Below, one piece after another: positions 7,115 to 15,518 of a stretch of DNA of 64,000 bases. The first letter of the stretch is position 1. Each line of letters begins with the position of its first letter. Source of the DNA: Streptomyces sp. NBC_00457 (lineage in GTDB: Bacteria; Actinomycetota; Actinomycetes; Streptomycetales; Streptomycetaceae); the NCBI RefSeq assembly GCF_036014015.1, contig NZ_CP107905.1:4650001-4714000 (forward strand), written 5' to 3'. The notes beneath the pieces were generated by a model. That model was not told where the DNA came from. It ran no database searches and saw only the letters and a list, made by a program, of their open reading frames with translations. Made by a program: the position numbers and the translations under genes.

Positions 7115-7771
7115 ATGCGCATTGTCATCGCTGGGGGTCATGGTCAGATCGCGCTGCGGCTGGAGCGACTGCTCGCCGCGCGCGGAGACGAGGCGGCAGG
7201 GATCATCCGCCACGCCGAACAGGGCGACGATCTGAGAGAAGCCGGCGCCGAACCGATCCTGCTGGACCTGGAGTCGGCCTCGGTCGAGGAGGCCGCGGCC
7301 CATCTGCAGGGCGCGGACGCGGCGGTCTTCGCGGCCGGCGCGGGCCCCGGCAGCGGGGCGGCCCGCAAGGACACGGTCGACCGGGACGCGGCGATCCTGT
7401 TCGCGGACGCGGCGGTCCGGGCGGGCGTACGACGTCACGTGGTCGTGTCGTCGATGGGCGCGAACCCGGCACATGAAGGAAGCGAGGTCTTCGACGTGTA
7501 TCTGCGCGCCAAGGGCGAGGCCGACGCGCACGTACAGAGCCTCGACGCCCTCGACTGGACGATCCTGCGCCCCGGCATGCTCACGAACGACGCCGGTACC
7601 GGTCTCGTACGCCTGGAGGCCCACACGGGCCGCGGCGCGATCCCGCGCGACGATGTGGCCGCCGTACTGGCGGAACTCGTGGACACTCCGGCGACGGCAG
7701 GCCTGACCCTGGAGCTGGTCAGCGGGTCGGCACCGGTGGCGGTCGCGGTGAAGTCGGTGGCGGGCAACTGA
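7115..7771 (+). CDS. NAD(P)-binding atypical SDR (NmrA-like) protein
   Basis: 218 aa from the ATG at 7115, where MRIVIAGGHGQIA opens the Rossmann fold; a 17-residue in-frame extension upstream has no family support. The glycine-rich loop GGHGQIA and the later VSSMGAN and WTILRPGML segments are typical of the SDR_a5 / NmrA-like group, which includes NAD(P)-dependent epimerase-like and redox-sensor proteins. There is no Tyr-x3-Lys catalytic pair in a classical setting, so a binding or epimerase-like role is as likely as dehydrogenase activity. It converges on the small cysteine protein gene, with a shared terminator. Confidence 0.8.
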   Translation: MRIVIAGGHGQIALRLERLLAARGDEAAGIIRHAEQGDDLREAGAEPILLDLESASVEEAAAHLQGADAAVFAAGAGPGSGAARKDTVDRDAAILFADAAVRAGVRRHVVVSSMGANPAHEGSEVFDVYLRAKGEADAHVQSLDALDWTILRPGMLTNDAGTGLVRLEAHTGRGAIPRDDVAAVLAELVDTPATAGLTLELVSGSAPVAVAVKSVAGN

Positions 7772-7810
7772 GGGGCGGCTGCGGGGTCGGAGCAGCCCCG
7801 CGCCCCTCAG
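7768..7810. terminator. Bidirectional terminator
   Basis: Outer 10-bp stem CTGAGGGGCG/CGCCCCTCAG (7768-7777 and 7801-7810) with an inner GCTGC/GCAGC stem. It overlaps the stop codons of both convergent genes. Confidence 0.75.
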
Positions 7811-8019
7811 AAGAGCGGCAGCTGCCCGGGAAACTCGGGGACGACGTACCCGTCCAACGACGGCTGGGTCGCCCCGAGTTCCGCGAATCTGCGTGAACCG
7901 GAGCAGGACACCAGCTCCCCACTCTCCCGCGCCCCCGGCGGATCGTGCCGCGCGAACCTCCCCGCAACGACGGCGATCTCACGCCGGCATTCGGGACACC
8001 GTCTGCGAGGAGTGGACAT
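7807..8019 (-). CDS. Small conserved hypothetical protein with CxxC motif
   Basis: 70 aa, ATG at 8019. The N-terminus STPRRRCPECRREIAVV has one CxxC and is arginine-rich; a further cysteine lies near residue 39. This could be half of a zinc ribbon, but I see no second clear CxxC. The C-terminus is hydrophobic and aromatic (VVPEFPGQLPLF). I do not recognise a function. It ends at the hairpin shared with the oxidoreductase gene and starts about 90 bp past the end of the tRNA-Tyr gene, on the same strand. Confidence 0.6.
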   Translation of the reverse strand: MSTPRRRCPECRREIAVVAGRFARHDPPGARESGELVSCSGSRRFAELGATQPSLDGYVVPEFPGQLPLF

Positions 8020-8057
8020 GGGGCCAGTGTGCCCCGGCAGAGCACCCTGCCAACGAA

Positions 8058-8100
8058 GAGACCCCCTCCGTCTGCGTTTCCGCAGTTCGGAGAGGGTCTC
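8058..8100 (-). terminator. Terminator of tRNA-Tyr
   Basis: Long hairpin with outer stem GAGACCC/GGGTCTC extending through CTCCG/CGGAG and an inner CTGCG/CGCAG stem. It lies 10 bp past the 3' end of tRNA-Tyr on the minus strand. Confidence 0.75.
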
Positions 8101-8110
8101 GTTTTCACTG

Positions 8111-8192
8111 TGGCGGCGCCAGGATTCGAACCTGGGAAGGCTGAGCCGGCAGATTTACAGTCTGCTCCCTTTGGCCGCTCGGGCACACCGCC
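8111..8192 (-). tRNA. tRNA-Tyr (GTA anticodon)
   Basis: 82-nt class II tRNA with a long variable arm, as expected for bacterial tyrosine tRNA. Acceptor GGCGGTG/CGCCGCC with A73; the anticodon is at 8156-8158. No CCA is encoded. Confidence 0.96.
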
Positions 8193-8412
8193 GGGGTTGC
8201 TGCCGTTCGAACCGCTTTTCGGCGGTGCTCGCTGGCAACGACGTAAACAATACCCGATGGACAGGGGTGCTTCGCCACCCGATTGATCGGCGCTCGGGGG
8301 ACGGTGGGTGGCTAGGCTTATGCGGATGCGGCCCGGGACGACGCCGGGCTCGGCGGCCCCACGTACGCCGATACGCACCCGATACGCACCCCGATACAAG
8401 GAGCCACAGGAC

Positions 8413-8901
8413 ATGGCCGACTCCAGTTTCGACATCGTCTCGAAGGTCGAGCGGCAGGAGGTCGACAACGCCCTCAACCAGGCCGCCAAGGAGATCTCGC
8501 AGCGCTACGACTTCAAGGGCGTGGGTGCCTCGATCTCGTGGTCCGGTGACAAGATCCTGATGGAGGCGAACTCCGAGGACCGGGTGAAGGCTGTCCTCGA
8601 CGTCTTCCAGTCCAAGCTGATCAAGCGTGGGATCTCGCTGAAGGCCCTGGACGCGGGCGAGCCCCAGCTGTCCGGCAAGGAGTACAAGATCTTCGCGTCG
8701 ATCGAGGAGGGCATCTCCCAGGAGAACGCGAAGAAGGTGGCGAAGATCATTCGCGACGAGGGTCCGAAGGGCGTGAAGGCCCAGGTTCAGGGCGAGGAGC
8801 TGCGGGTCAGCTCGAAGAGCCGTGATGACCTGCAGGCCGTCATCGCTCTGCTGAAGGGCAAGGACTTCGACTTCGCGCTGCAGTTCGTGAACTACCGGTA
8901 A
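8413..8901 (+). CDS. yajQ: YajQ family nucleotide-binding protein
   Basis: 162 aa, the normal length for the family. It opens [20 protein letters not shown] and carries the conserved RYDFKG segment near residue 31. YajQ proteins have two ferredoxin-like halves; relatives bind RNA or nucleotides, and the Xanthomonas relative binds cyclic di-GMP and acts with a transcription factor. The role in Streptomyces is not known to me. ATG at 8413, chosen by family alignment, although the upstream GGAGCC is about 10 nt away and a longer in-frame reading exists. Single gene followed by a strong terminator. Confidence 0.95.
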   Translation: MADSSFDIVSKVERQEVDNALNQAAKEISQRYDFKGVGASISWSGDKILMEANSEDRVKAVLDVFQSKLIKRGISLKALDAGEPQLSGKEYKIFASIEEGISQENAKKVAKIIRDEGPKGVKAQVQGEELRVSSKSRDDLQAVIALLKGKDFDFALQFVNYR

Positions 8902-8925
8902 GTCGCGCCTGTGACGCCGTACGCG

Positions 8926-8957
8926 GAAGGGTGGGCACCGAGTGGTGCCCACCCTTC
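8926..8957 (+). terminator. Terminator after yajQ
   Basis: Perfect 14-bp stem (8926-8939 with 8944-8957, containing AGGGTGGGCACC) and a four-base loop. It starts 25 bp past the yajQ stop and precedes the end of the convergent glsB-like gene. Confidence 0.85.
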
Positions 8958-8987
8958 TCGCCTGCTGGCTGCGGTCGGGAGAAGCGC

Positions 8988-9254
8988 TCAGTCGCGCGAG
9001 TTGCCGAACAGGAGGCGGTAGGCGACCAGCAGGACCAGGGAGCCGCCGATCGCCGCGGCCCAGGTCGTGGTGTCGTAGAAGTCCTTGGTGATCGGGTGGT
9101 CCAGCCAACGGGCCGATATCCAGCCGCCGATGAACGCGCCCGCGATGCCGATCACGGTCGTACCGATGAAGCCGCCCGGGTCACGGCCCGGCAGCAGGAA
9201 CTTGGCGATGGCTCCGGCCAACAGTCCCAGGATGATCCAGCCAACGATGATCAT
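8988..9254 (-). CDS. GlsB/YeaQ/YmgE family stress-response membrane protein
   Basis: 88 aa from the ATG at 9254, where MIIVGWIILGLLAGAIAKFLLPG matches the family start; upstream in-frame sequence is not membrane-like and is rejected. Three hydrophobic segments (about residues 2-20, 27-45 and 63-82) with the glycine-rich family pattern LPGRDPGGFIGTTVIGIAGAFIGG around 22-45. Proteins of this family sit in the cell membrane and are often stress-induced, with unknown biochemistry. The insertion between segments 2 and 3 (DHPITKDFYDTTTW) is longer than in the enteric proteins. Confidence 0.88.
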   Translation of the reverse strand: MIIVGWIILGLLAGAIAKFLLPGRDPGGFIGTTVIGIAGAFIGGWISARWLDHPITKDFYDTTTWAAAIGGSLVLLVAYRLLFGNSRD

Positions 9255-9415
9255 GCCGTGAACCTGCCCCTTCGTGCTGTGCCCGCACTGTCCCTGCGCT
9301 GTGATGTGGGTCCCGTCGGGCCGGTTGTACTGGTCGCGCGCGTGTTCGTGCCTTGTTGACGGAGAGGACGTCACCGGTGCACCCGGCGGTTGCACTGATC
9401 AGTAGGGTGCGGTGC

Positions 9416-10663
9416 GTGACGACTTCCAGCTCTGAACTACGGCGCACCCTGGGTGTGGGGGACGCCGTGCTCATCGGCCTGGGTTCGATGGTCGGAGCCG
9501 GGATCTTCGCCGCCCTGGCGCCCGCCGCACACGCCGCCGGGTCCGGGCTGCTGCTCGGGCTGGGCATCGCCGCCGTGGTCGCCTACTGCAACGCCACGTC
9601 GTCGGCGCGGCTGGCCGCGCTGTATCCGGCCTCGGGCGGCACGTATGTGTACGGGCGCGAGCGGCTCGGGGAGTTCTGGGGTTATCTCGCCGGCTGGTCG
9701 TTCGTGGTCGGCAAGACGGCGTCCTGTGCGGCGATGGCGCTCACCGTGGGCGCGTACGTCTGGCCGGAGCAGGCGCACGCCGTGGCGGTCGCGGCCGTGG
9801 TGGCGCTGACCGCGGTGAACTATGGCGGGGTCCAGAAGTCGGCCTGGCTGACCCGGGTGATCGTGGCTGTCGTGCTGGCTGTCCTCGCTTCCGTGGTGGT
9901 CGTGTGCCTGGGGTCCGGGGACTCCGACGCCGGGCGGCTGGACATCGGGGCCTCCGGGGGGCTGGGCGGGGTGCTTCAGGCGGCGGGTCTGCTGTTCTTC
10001 GCGTTCGCCGGGTACGCGCGGATCGCGACCCTCGGTGAGGAGGTACGGGATCCCGCGCGCACCATCCCCCGTGCCATCCCGCTGGCTCTGGGCATCGCAC
10101 TGGTGGTGTACGCGTGTGTGGCGGTGGCTGTCCTTTCCGTGCTGGGAGCGGGCGCTCTGGGCGACGCGGCCGCGCCACTGGCCGACGCGGTGCGGGCGGC
10201 GGGGGTTCCGGGGCTGGTGCCGGTGGTGCGGGTGGGTGCTGCCGTGGCCGCGCTGGGTTCGCTGCTCGCCCTGATCCTCGGTGTCTCGCGTACGACGCTC
10301 GCGATGGCGCGGGACCGGCATCTGCCCGGCGCGCTGGCGGCCGTCCATCCGCGCTTCCAGGTGCCGCACCGGGCGGAGCTGGCCGTGGGCGCGGTGGTCG
10401 CGGTCCTGGCCGCCACGGTGGATGTACGCGGCGCGATCGGGTTCTCCTCCTTCGGTGTGCTGGTCTACTACGCGGTGGCCAACGCGTCGGCCTGGACGCT
10501 CCGATCGGCACCCTTGACCCGGGTGGTGCCGGCGGTCGGGCTGCTCGGGTGTGCGGTGCTGGCGTTCGCGTTGCCGGTGGTCTCAGTGGTCGTGGGTGCG
10601 GGCGTGCTGACCTTGGGCGTGGCGGCGTATGGCGTACGGCGACGGTGGGTTGCCGGGCGGTAG
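9416..10663 (+). CDS. APC family amino acid permease
   Basis: 415 aa polytopic membrane protein. The first helix has GLGSMVGAGIFAAL, the unwound substrate-binding motif of amino acid/polyamine/organocation transporters; the pattern of about twelve hydrophobic segments fits the family. The probable function is proton-coupled uptake or exchange of an amino acid or amine, substrate unknown. I prefer GTG at 9416 because VTTSSSELRRTLGVGDAVL fits the family start; an upstream ATG at 9353 would overlap the promoter region. A TAGGGT hexamer ends 7 nt before this GTG, so the message may be leaderless. Confidence 0.88.
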   Translation: MTTSSSELRRTLGVGDAVLIGLGSMVGAGIFAALAPAAHAAGSGLLLGLGIAAVVAYCNATSSARLAALYPASGGTYVYGRERLGEFWGYLAGWSFVVGKTASCAAMALTVGAYVWPEQAHAVAVAAVVALTAVNYGGVQKSAWLTRVIVAVVLAVLASVVVVCLGSGDSDAGRLDIGASGGLGGVLQAAGLLFFAFAGYARIATLGEEVRDPARTIPRAIPLALGIALVVYACVAVAVLSVLGAGALGDAAAPLADAVRAAGVPGLVPVVRVGAAVAALGSLLALILGVSRTTLAMARDRHLPGALAAVHPRFQVPHRAELAVGAVVAVLAATVDVRGAIGFSSFGVLVYYAVANASAWTLRSAPLTRVVPAVGLLGCAVLAFALPVVSVVVGAGVLTLGVAAYGVRRRWVAGR

Positions 10664-10723
10664 GTGCGCGGTCTGGGTGGCCCGGCGGTAGTGCGCAGTG
10701 GGCCCGTGGCCCTGCGAGGCGGG

Positions 10724-10855
10724 TTACGGCATCGACGCCGTGCGTATGCGGAAGTCGGCCCAAGGGGCCAGCTCCAGCTCTTCGTTCATCTCGGCGTGCC
10801 AAGCCGTGCGTGCCTTGGCCGCCACCCGTGTCAGCAACTGCTCGATCTCGGTCAT
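10724..10855 (-). CDS. Possible 43-residue small protein
   Basis: An ATG-to-TAA reading frame of 43 codons encodes MTEIEQLLTRVAAKARTAWH followed by an acidic and tryptophan-containing tail ending in TASMP. About nine in ten codons end in G or C, which matches real Streptomyces genes on this strand. There is no clear ribosome-binding site. It lies between the permease (convergent) and the yccF gene (same strand). No function can be assigned; it may instead be the remnant of a longer gene. Confidence 0.4.
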   Translation of the reverse strand: MTEIEQLLTRVAAKARTAWHAEMNEELELAPWADFRIRTASMP

Positions 10856-10895
10856 GAGTTCATGATGCAAGCCGCCACTGACAATCGGGCGAGGC

Positions 10896-10922
10896 TGTGG
10901 ACAACCGTCGGGCTGTGGATAA
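10896..10922. promoter_or_regulatory. Two DnaA-box-like 9-mers
   Basis: TGTGGACAA (10896-10904) and TGTGGATAA (10914-10922) are the reverse complements of TTGTCCACA and TTATCCACA, the preferred Streptomyces and E. coli DnaA boxes. They are in the same orientation with starts 18 bp apart, in non-coding DNA between the small ORF and yccF. Confidence 0.55.
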
Positions 10923-10984
10923 CTGGCGGTCGGAGGCGGCGCGATTGTCGCCTCTGCCCTACCGGACCGGTTGCCGCCTCTGCC

Positions 10985-11380
10985 CTACCAACGCGACGAG
11001 AACGGCTGGTCCGTCGACACGATTTCGCGGCCCAGCGGGAGCAGCGACACCGGGATGAGCTTGAAATTGGCGATGCCGAACGGGATGCCGATGATCGTGA
11101 CGCACAGGGCGATGCCGGTGACGATGTGGGCCAGGGCGAGCCACCAGCCCGCGAGGACCAGCCACAGGACGTTGCCGACGCAGGAGGGGGCGCCGGCGTC
11201 GCGGCGCTCGACCGTCGTGTACCCGAAGGGCCAGAGGGCGTAGACGCCGATACGAAACGCGGCGACACCGAACGGGATGCCGATGATGGTGATGCACAGC
11301 AGCAGGCCCGCGAGCAGGTAGCCGAGGAACAGCCAGAAGCCGCTCAGGACGAGCCAGATGACGTTGAGGATTGTCTTCAC
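10985..11380 (-). CDS. yccF: YccF domain membrane protein
   Basis: 131 aa with two tandem YccF units (about residues 4-56 and 68-120), each with a hydrophobic segment ending in the conserved IIGIPFG motif followed by a loop and a second hydrophobic segment. The function of YccF proteins is unknown; they are inner-membrane proteins. The start is GTG at 11380, overlapping the htpX stop in a GTGA, so the two genes are translationally coupled. This suggests a shared role in membrane protein quality control or envelope stress, which is inference from the operon only. Confidence 0.9.
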   Translation of the reverse strand: MKTILNVIWLVLSGFWLFLGYLLAGLLLCITIIGIPFGVAAFRIGVYALWPFGYTTVERRDAGAPSCVGNVLWLVLAGWWLALAHIVTGIALCVTIIGIPFGIANFKLIPVSLLPLGREIVSTDQPFSSRW

Positions 11381-12240
11381 TGGGGGCGACCTGCCATCTT
11401 CTCGAGCCGGGCGATGCGTTCGGCCATCGGCGGATGTGTCGAGAACATCTTGGAGAATCCCTGACCGGGCCGGAAGGGGTTCGCGATCATCATGTGGCTC
11501 GCCGTCTCGATGCGGGGTTCGGGCGGCAGCGGGAGCTGCTTGGTGCCCGTCTCGAGCTTGCGCAGGGCGCTGGCGAGGGCCAGGGGATCGCCGGTGAGCT
11601 GGGCGCCGGATGCGTCCGCCTCGTACTCCCTGGAGCGGCTGATGGCCAGTTGGATGAGGGTGGCGGCGAGCGGGCCCAGGATCATGATCAGCAGCATGCC
11701 GAGGAGGCCGGGTCCGTCGTCGTCATCGGAGCGGCCGATCGGGATCAGCCAGGCGAAGTTGACGAGGAACATGATCACCGAGGCGAGCGCGCCGGCGACC
11801 GACGAGATCAGGATGTCGCGGTTGTAGACGTGGCTGAGTTCGTGGCCGATGACGCCGCGCAGTTCGCGCTCGTCGAGGATGCGCAGGATGCCTTCGGTGC
11901 AGCACACGGCCGCGTTGCGCGGGTTGCGGCCGGTCGCGAAGGCGTTCGGCGCCTCCGTCGGGGAGATGTACAGGCGGGGCATGGGCTGGCGGGCCTGGGT
12001 GGAGAGGTCACGGACCATGCGGTACAGGGCCGGGGCCTCGAATTCGCTCACCGGGCGGGCGCGCATCGCGCGTAGCGCGAGCTTGTCGCTGTTCCAGTAC
12101 GCGTACGCGTTGGTCCCGAGGGCGATCACGACCGCGACGATGAGCCCCATACGGCCGAAGAGGCTACCGATGACGATGATGAGTGCGGACAGTCCCCCGA
12201 GGAGTACTGCGGTCCTGAGCCCGTTGTGCCGGCGGTGCAC
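11377..12240 (-). CDS. htpX: HtpX family membrane zinc metalloprotease
   Basis: 287 aa, M48 family. Two N-terminal membrane helices (about 10-28 and 31-49), the zinc and catalytic motif HELSH at 133-137, two more helices near 145-167 and 178-200, and the third zinc ligand E205 in EYEAD. HtpX cleaves damaged or misassembled membrane proteins at the cytoplasmic face. GTG start at 12240 with GGAGG 7 nt upstream. First gene of the htpX-yccF pair, and downstream of nuoN2 on the same strand with a 177-bp gap. Confidence 0.96.
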   Translation of the reverse strand: MHRRHNGLRTAVLLGGLSALIIVIGSLFGRMGLIVAVVIALGTNAYAYWNSDKLALRAMRARPVSEFEAPALYRMVRDLSTQARQPMPRLYISPTEAPNAFATGRNPRNAAVCCTEGILRILDERELRGVIGHELSHVYNRDILISSVAGALASVIMFLVNFAWLIPIGRSDDDDGPGLLGMLLIMILGPLAATLIQLAISRSREYEADASGAQLTGDPLALASALRKLETGTKQLPLPPEPRIETASHMMIANPFRPGQGFSKMFSTHPPMAERIARLEKMAGRPQ

Positions 12241-12417
12241 GGTACGCCCTCCAAGTGGTGCGGCAGGGGAACCCTTTGCTTGTCGATGTCCGAAGCCACT
12301 GGTGCCGTGGTGTCACGTCCAGTGGACCCTCCCGTACTGGTCAACGCCAGGCGAGGATGACTAGTTCCCTTGTGCGTGCGGCGGCGGGCGTGGGCCGTCC
12401 GGGTGAGGTCCGTGTGC

Positions 12418-13941
12418 TCAGAAGAGGCCGGTGTCGGCGAAGCGCAGGACCACCTGGGGCGCTCCGGAGAGAGCGATGCCGAGTGCGGCGGTGATGGTGA
12501 TCGCCGCGGTGACGGGTGCGGGCACCCGGTGCTCGACGGGCTCGCCCTCCGGGGCGCGGAAGAGCAGGGCCGTCCACTGGAGGTAGTAGAACAGCGCGAT
12601 GACTACGTTGACGGCCATCACCACGGCGAGCCAGCCGAGGCCCGCGTCGACGGCCGCGGAGAAGACGGTGACCTTGGCGAAGAGGCCGATGATGCCCGGG
12701 GGCAGTCCGGCGAGGCAGAGCAGGAAGAAGGCCAGGAGGAGGGCGGAGAGGGGGTTCTTCGCGTACAGGCCGCGGTAGTCGGTGATGCGGTTGAGGGGTC
12801 TTGTACGGCCCACCAGTGCGGCCACCGCGAAGGCGCCGAGGTTCACGGCGGCGTACATGAGCGCGTAGGCGACGGTGGAGCCGATGGACTTCTCGGCGTC
12901 GTCGGAGTACGCGGCGGCGGCGATCGGCACGAGCAGATAGCCGGCCTGGCCGACGGACGACCAGGCGAGCAGTCGTACGGCGCTGTACGCGCGCGTGGCC
13001 TGCTGGCGCAGGGCGCCGACGTTACCGACGGTCATGGTCAGGGCGGCCAGCGCGGCGAGTGCCGGGCCCCAGACGTCGGCGTACGACGGCAGCGCGATGA
13101 CCGTGACGAGGATCAGGCCGGAGAAGCCGACCGCCTTGCCGACGACCGACAGATAGGCGGCGACCGGCAGCGGCGCTCCGATGTAGGTGTCGGGAACCCA
13201 GAAGTGGAAGGGCACGGCGGCCGTCTTGAAGGCGAAGCCGACGAGGGTGAGGACGACGCCGGTCTGGGTGAGGGTGACGAGCTGTCCGTCGACATCCTGG
13301 ATCCGGTCGGCGATCTGGGTGAGGTAGAGGGTGCCGGTGGAGGCGTACACGAAGCTGATGCCCATGAGGCTGACCGCGGTCGCGGTCACCGAGGACAGGA
13401 AGAACTTCAGCGCCGCCTCGGAGGACTTCCGGTCGCCGTGGCGGAGGCCGACGAGGGCGAAGGCAGGCAGGGAGGCTACTTCCAGGGCGACGATGAGGGT
13501 CGCCAGGTCGCGGGAGGCGGGCAGGAGGGCGGCGCCGGCCGCGGAGGACAGGAGCAGGAACCAGAACTCCCCTTCGGGGAGTCCCTTGTTGGCGTCCTTC
13601 AGGGCCGTCACCGACAGCAGGGCGGCCAGGAGGGCGCCGCCGAGGACCAGGAACTGGATGACGAGGGTGAAGCGGTCGGCCGTATAGCTGCAGATGTCCG
13701 GGGCGCCAGTCAGGCAGAAGGTGCTCCGGTCGCCGTCCAGGAGGGGCAGCAACAGGGCGGCGGAGGCGGCGAGGCCCGCGACCGACACCCAGCCGAGCAG
13801 TGTCTTCCGGGTCTCGGCGAGGAACAGGTCGGCCACGAGGACGACGAGTCCGACGACTGCCGTGACGGTGGGCGGCGCGATGGCGAGCCAGTCGACGGAC
13901 TGGACGAGGGACTCGGCCAGTGGCTGGGCCAGGGCGCTCAT
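12418..13941 (-). CDS. nuoN2: NADH-quinone oxidoreductase subunit N, second copy
   Basis: 507 aa antiporter-like membrane subunit of complex I with about 14 helices. The conserved Mrp-type core is present, including the charged positions in LVGFAFKTAAVPFHFWVPD and the lysine/glutamate segments of proton-channel subunits. ATG at 13941 overlaps the nuoM2 stop in an ATGA. Last gene of the ten-gene nuo2 operon. It is shorter than the nuoN of the other cluster at the right edge (549 aa) and clearly divergent from it. A much longer reading frame through this region is an artefact of the neighbouring gene. Confidence 0.95.
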   Translation of the reverse strand: MSALAQPLAESLVQSVDWLAIAPPTVTAVVGLVVLVADLFLAETRKTLLGWVSVAGLAASAALLLPLLDGDRSTFCLTGAPDICSYTADRFTLVIQFLVLGGALLAALLSVTALKDANKGLPEGEFWFLLLSSAAGAALLPASRDLATLIVALEVASLPAFALVGLRHGDRKSSEAALKFFLSSVTATAVSLMGISFVYASTGTLYLTQIADRIQDVDGQLVTLTQTGVVLTLVGFAFKTAAVPFHFWVPDTYIGAPLPVAAYLSVVGKAVGFSGLILVTVIALPSYADVWGPALAALAALTMTVGNVGALRQQATRAYSAVRLLAWSSVGQAGYLLVPIAAAAYSDDAEKSIGSTVAYALMYAAVNLGAFAVAALVGRTRPLNRITDYRGLYAKNPLSALLLAFFLLCLAGLPPGIIGLFAKVTVFSAAVDAGLGWLAVVMAVNVVIALFYYLQWTALLFRAPEGEPVEHRVPAPVTAAITITAALGIALSGAPQVVLRFADTGLF

Positions 13942-15512
13942 CGGGTGCCTCCTGCGAGGAGCTGCTGCACGGCCGGGTCGGTCAGACCGAGGAGGGCCTT
14001 CGGCCACAGCCCGGCGATGACGGTGAGGGCGACGAGCGGGGTCCAGGCCGCGAACTCGTAGCTCTGGACGTCGGCGAGCTTCGGTGCCTCGTGCGGGACG
14101 ACGCCCATGCAGACGCGGCGGACCACGACGAGCAGGTACGCGGCCGTCAGCAGGGTGCCGAACGCGGCGATCGACATGAAGGTCAGGAACGCCGGGCGGC
14201 TGAGTTCGTCGGCGGGGTCGAACGCGCCGAACAGCGCCAGCATCTCGCCCCAGAATCCGGCGAGGCCCGGCAGCCCGAGCGAGGCGACCGCGGCGAAGGC
14301 GAGCAGACCGCCGAGGCGGGGTGTCTTGGCGTAGAGCGCGGCGCCGGTCTTGTCGGCGAGGGTGTCGAGGTCGGTCGTGCCCGTGCGGTCCTTCAGCGCG
14401 CCGACCAGGAAGAAGAGGAGGCCGGTGATGAGGCCGTGGGCGATGTTGGCGAACAGTGCGCCGTTCACGCCGGTCGGGGTCATCGTAGCGATGCCGAGCA
14501 GGACGAAGCCCATGTGGCCGACGGAGGAGTAGGCGATGAGGCGCTTCAGATCGCCTTTCGCGCCCTGCTTGGCGAGGGCGAGGCAGGCCAGCGATCCGTA
14601 GATGATCCCGACGACGGCGAACGCGGCGAGATACGGCGCGAAGGTGCGGAAGCCGTCGGGCGTGATGGGCAGCAGAATTCGGACGAACCCGTACGTACCC
14701 ATCTTCAGCAGGACGCCTGCCAGCAGGACCGAACCCACGGTCGGCGCTGCGGTGTGGGCGTCCGGCAGCCAGCTGTGCAGCGGCCACATCGGCGTCTTGA
14801 CCGCGAGCCCGATACCGATCGACAAAACGGCGATGACCTGCACGGATGTGGTCAGCGACCGGCCGTTGTCAGTGGCGAGTGCCACCATGTCGAATGTGCC
14901 CGCGTTGATTCCGATCAGCAGCAGGCCGAGCAGCATGACCACGGATCCGAGCAGCGTGTAGAGGATGAACCGCCAGGCCGCCTGGGTCCGGCCCTCGCCG
15001 CCCCAGCGGGCGATGAGGAAGTACATCGGGATGAGCACCATCTCGAACGCGAGGAAGAACAGCAGCAGATCGAGGACGGCGAAGGTCGCGAGGGTGCCGG
15101 ACTCGAGGACGAGCAGCAGTGCGACGAAGGCCTTCGGGGTCGGGCCCGCAGGCATCTTGAAGTAGGAGTAGAGCGCGCAGAGGAAGGTCAGCAGCGCGGT
15201 CAGGACCAGAAGGGGGAGGGAAATGCCGTCGATGCCGAGGTGGATCCGTACGTCGAGTGCGGGGATCCAGCTGATGTCCGTGCTGGCCTGCATCTTCGAC
15301 GGCTGGTCGTGGTCGAAGCCCAGCGTGAGGACGATCGCGGCGATGAGGACCGCGCCGGTCACGGTGACGCCGTGCCGCAGCACGGCCTGCTCGGGTGACT
15401 TCCCCTTCAGCCCGGGCGGAGCCGGCAGGAGAGCGGCGGCCGCGCCGAGGAGCGGGCCGACGACGACGAATGCCAGAAGGAACTGCATCACGGACTCGTT
15501 GATATCGATCAC
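13938..15512 (-). CDS. nuoM2: NADH-quinone oxidoreductase subunit M, second copy
   Basis: 524 aa membrane subunit of complex I, antiporter-like proton channel. The essential glutamate region (LAFEMVLIPMYFLIARWGG), the lysine motif AVKTPMWPLHSWLPDAHTAAP and the RLIAYSSVGHMGF helix are all present, so it looks functional for proton translocation. ATG at 15512, 6 bp after the nuoL2 stop. No tail extension. Confidence 0.96.
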   Translation of the reverse strand: MIDINESVMQFLLAFVVVGPLLGAAAALLPAPPGLKGKSPEQAVLRHGVTVTGAVLIAAIVLTLGFDHDQPSKMQASTDISWIPALDVRIHLGIDGISLPLLVLTALLTFLCALYSYFKMPAGPTPKAFVALLLVLESGTLATFAVLDLLLFFLAFEMVLIPMYFLIARWGGEGRTQAAWRFILYTLLGSVVMLLGLLLIGINAGTFDMVALATDNGRSLTTSVQVIAVLSIGIGLAVKTPMWPLHSWLPDAHTAAPTVGSVLLAGVLLKMGTYGFVRILLPITPDGFRTFAPYLAAFAVVGIIYGSLACLALAKQGAKGDLKRLIAYSSVGHMGFVLLGIATMTPTGVNGALFANIAHGLITGLLFFLVGALKDRTGTTDLDTLADKTGAALYAKTPRLGGLLAFAAVASLGLPGLAGFWGEMLALFGAFDPADELSRPAFLTFMSIAAFGTLLTAAYLLVVVRRVCMGVVPHEAPKLADVQSYEFAAWTPLVALTVIAGLWPKALLGLTDPAVQQLLAGGTR

Positions 15513-15518
15513 GCCTGC

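Noticed and set aside
12370-14061. Long + strand frames opposite the nuo genes rich in Gly, Glu, Asp and Arg
   Set aside because: Typical antisense shadows of GC-rich genes; no domain, no ribosome-binding site, real genes on the other strand.
12418-14787. A 789-codon minus-strand frame spanning nuoN2 and part of nuoM2
   Set aside because: Only the part up to 13941 encodes NuoN2; the upstream part lies in the nuoM2 gene in another frame with no family similarity.
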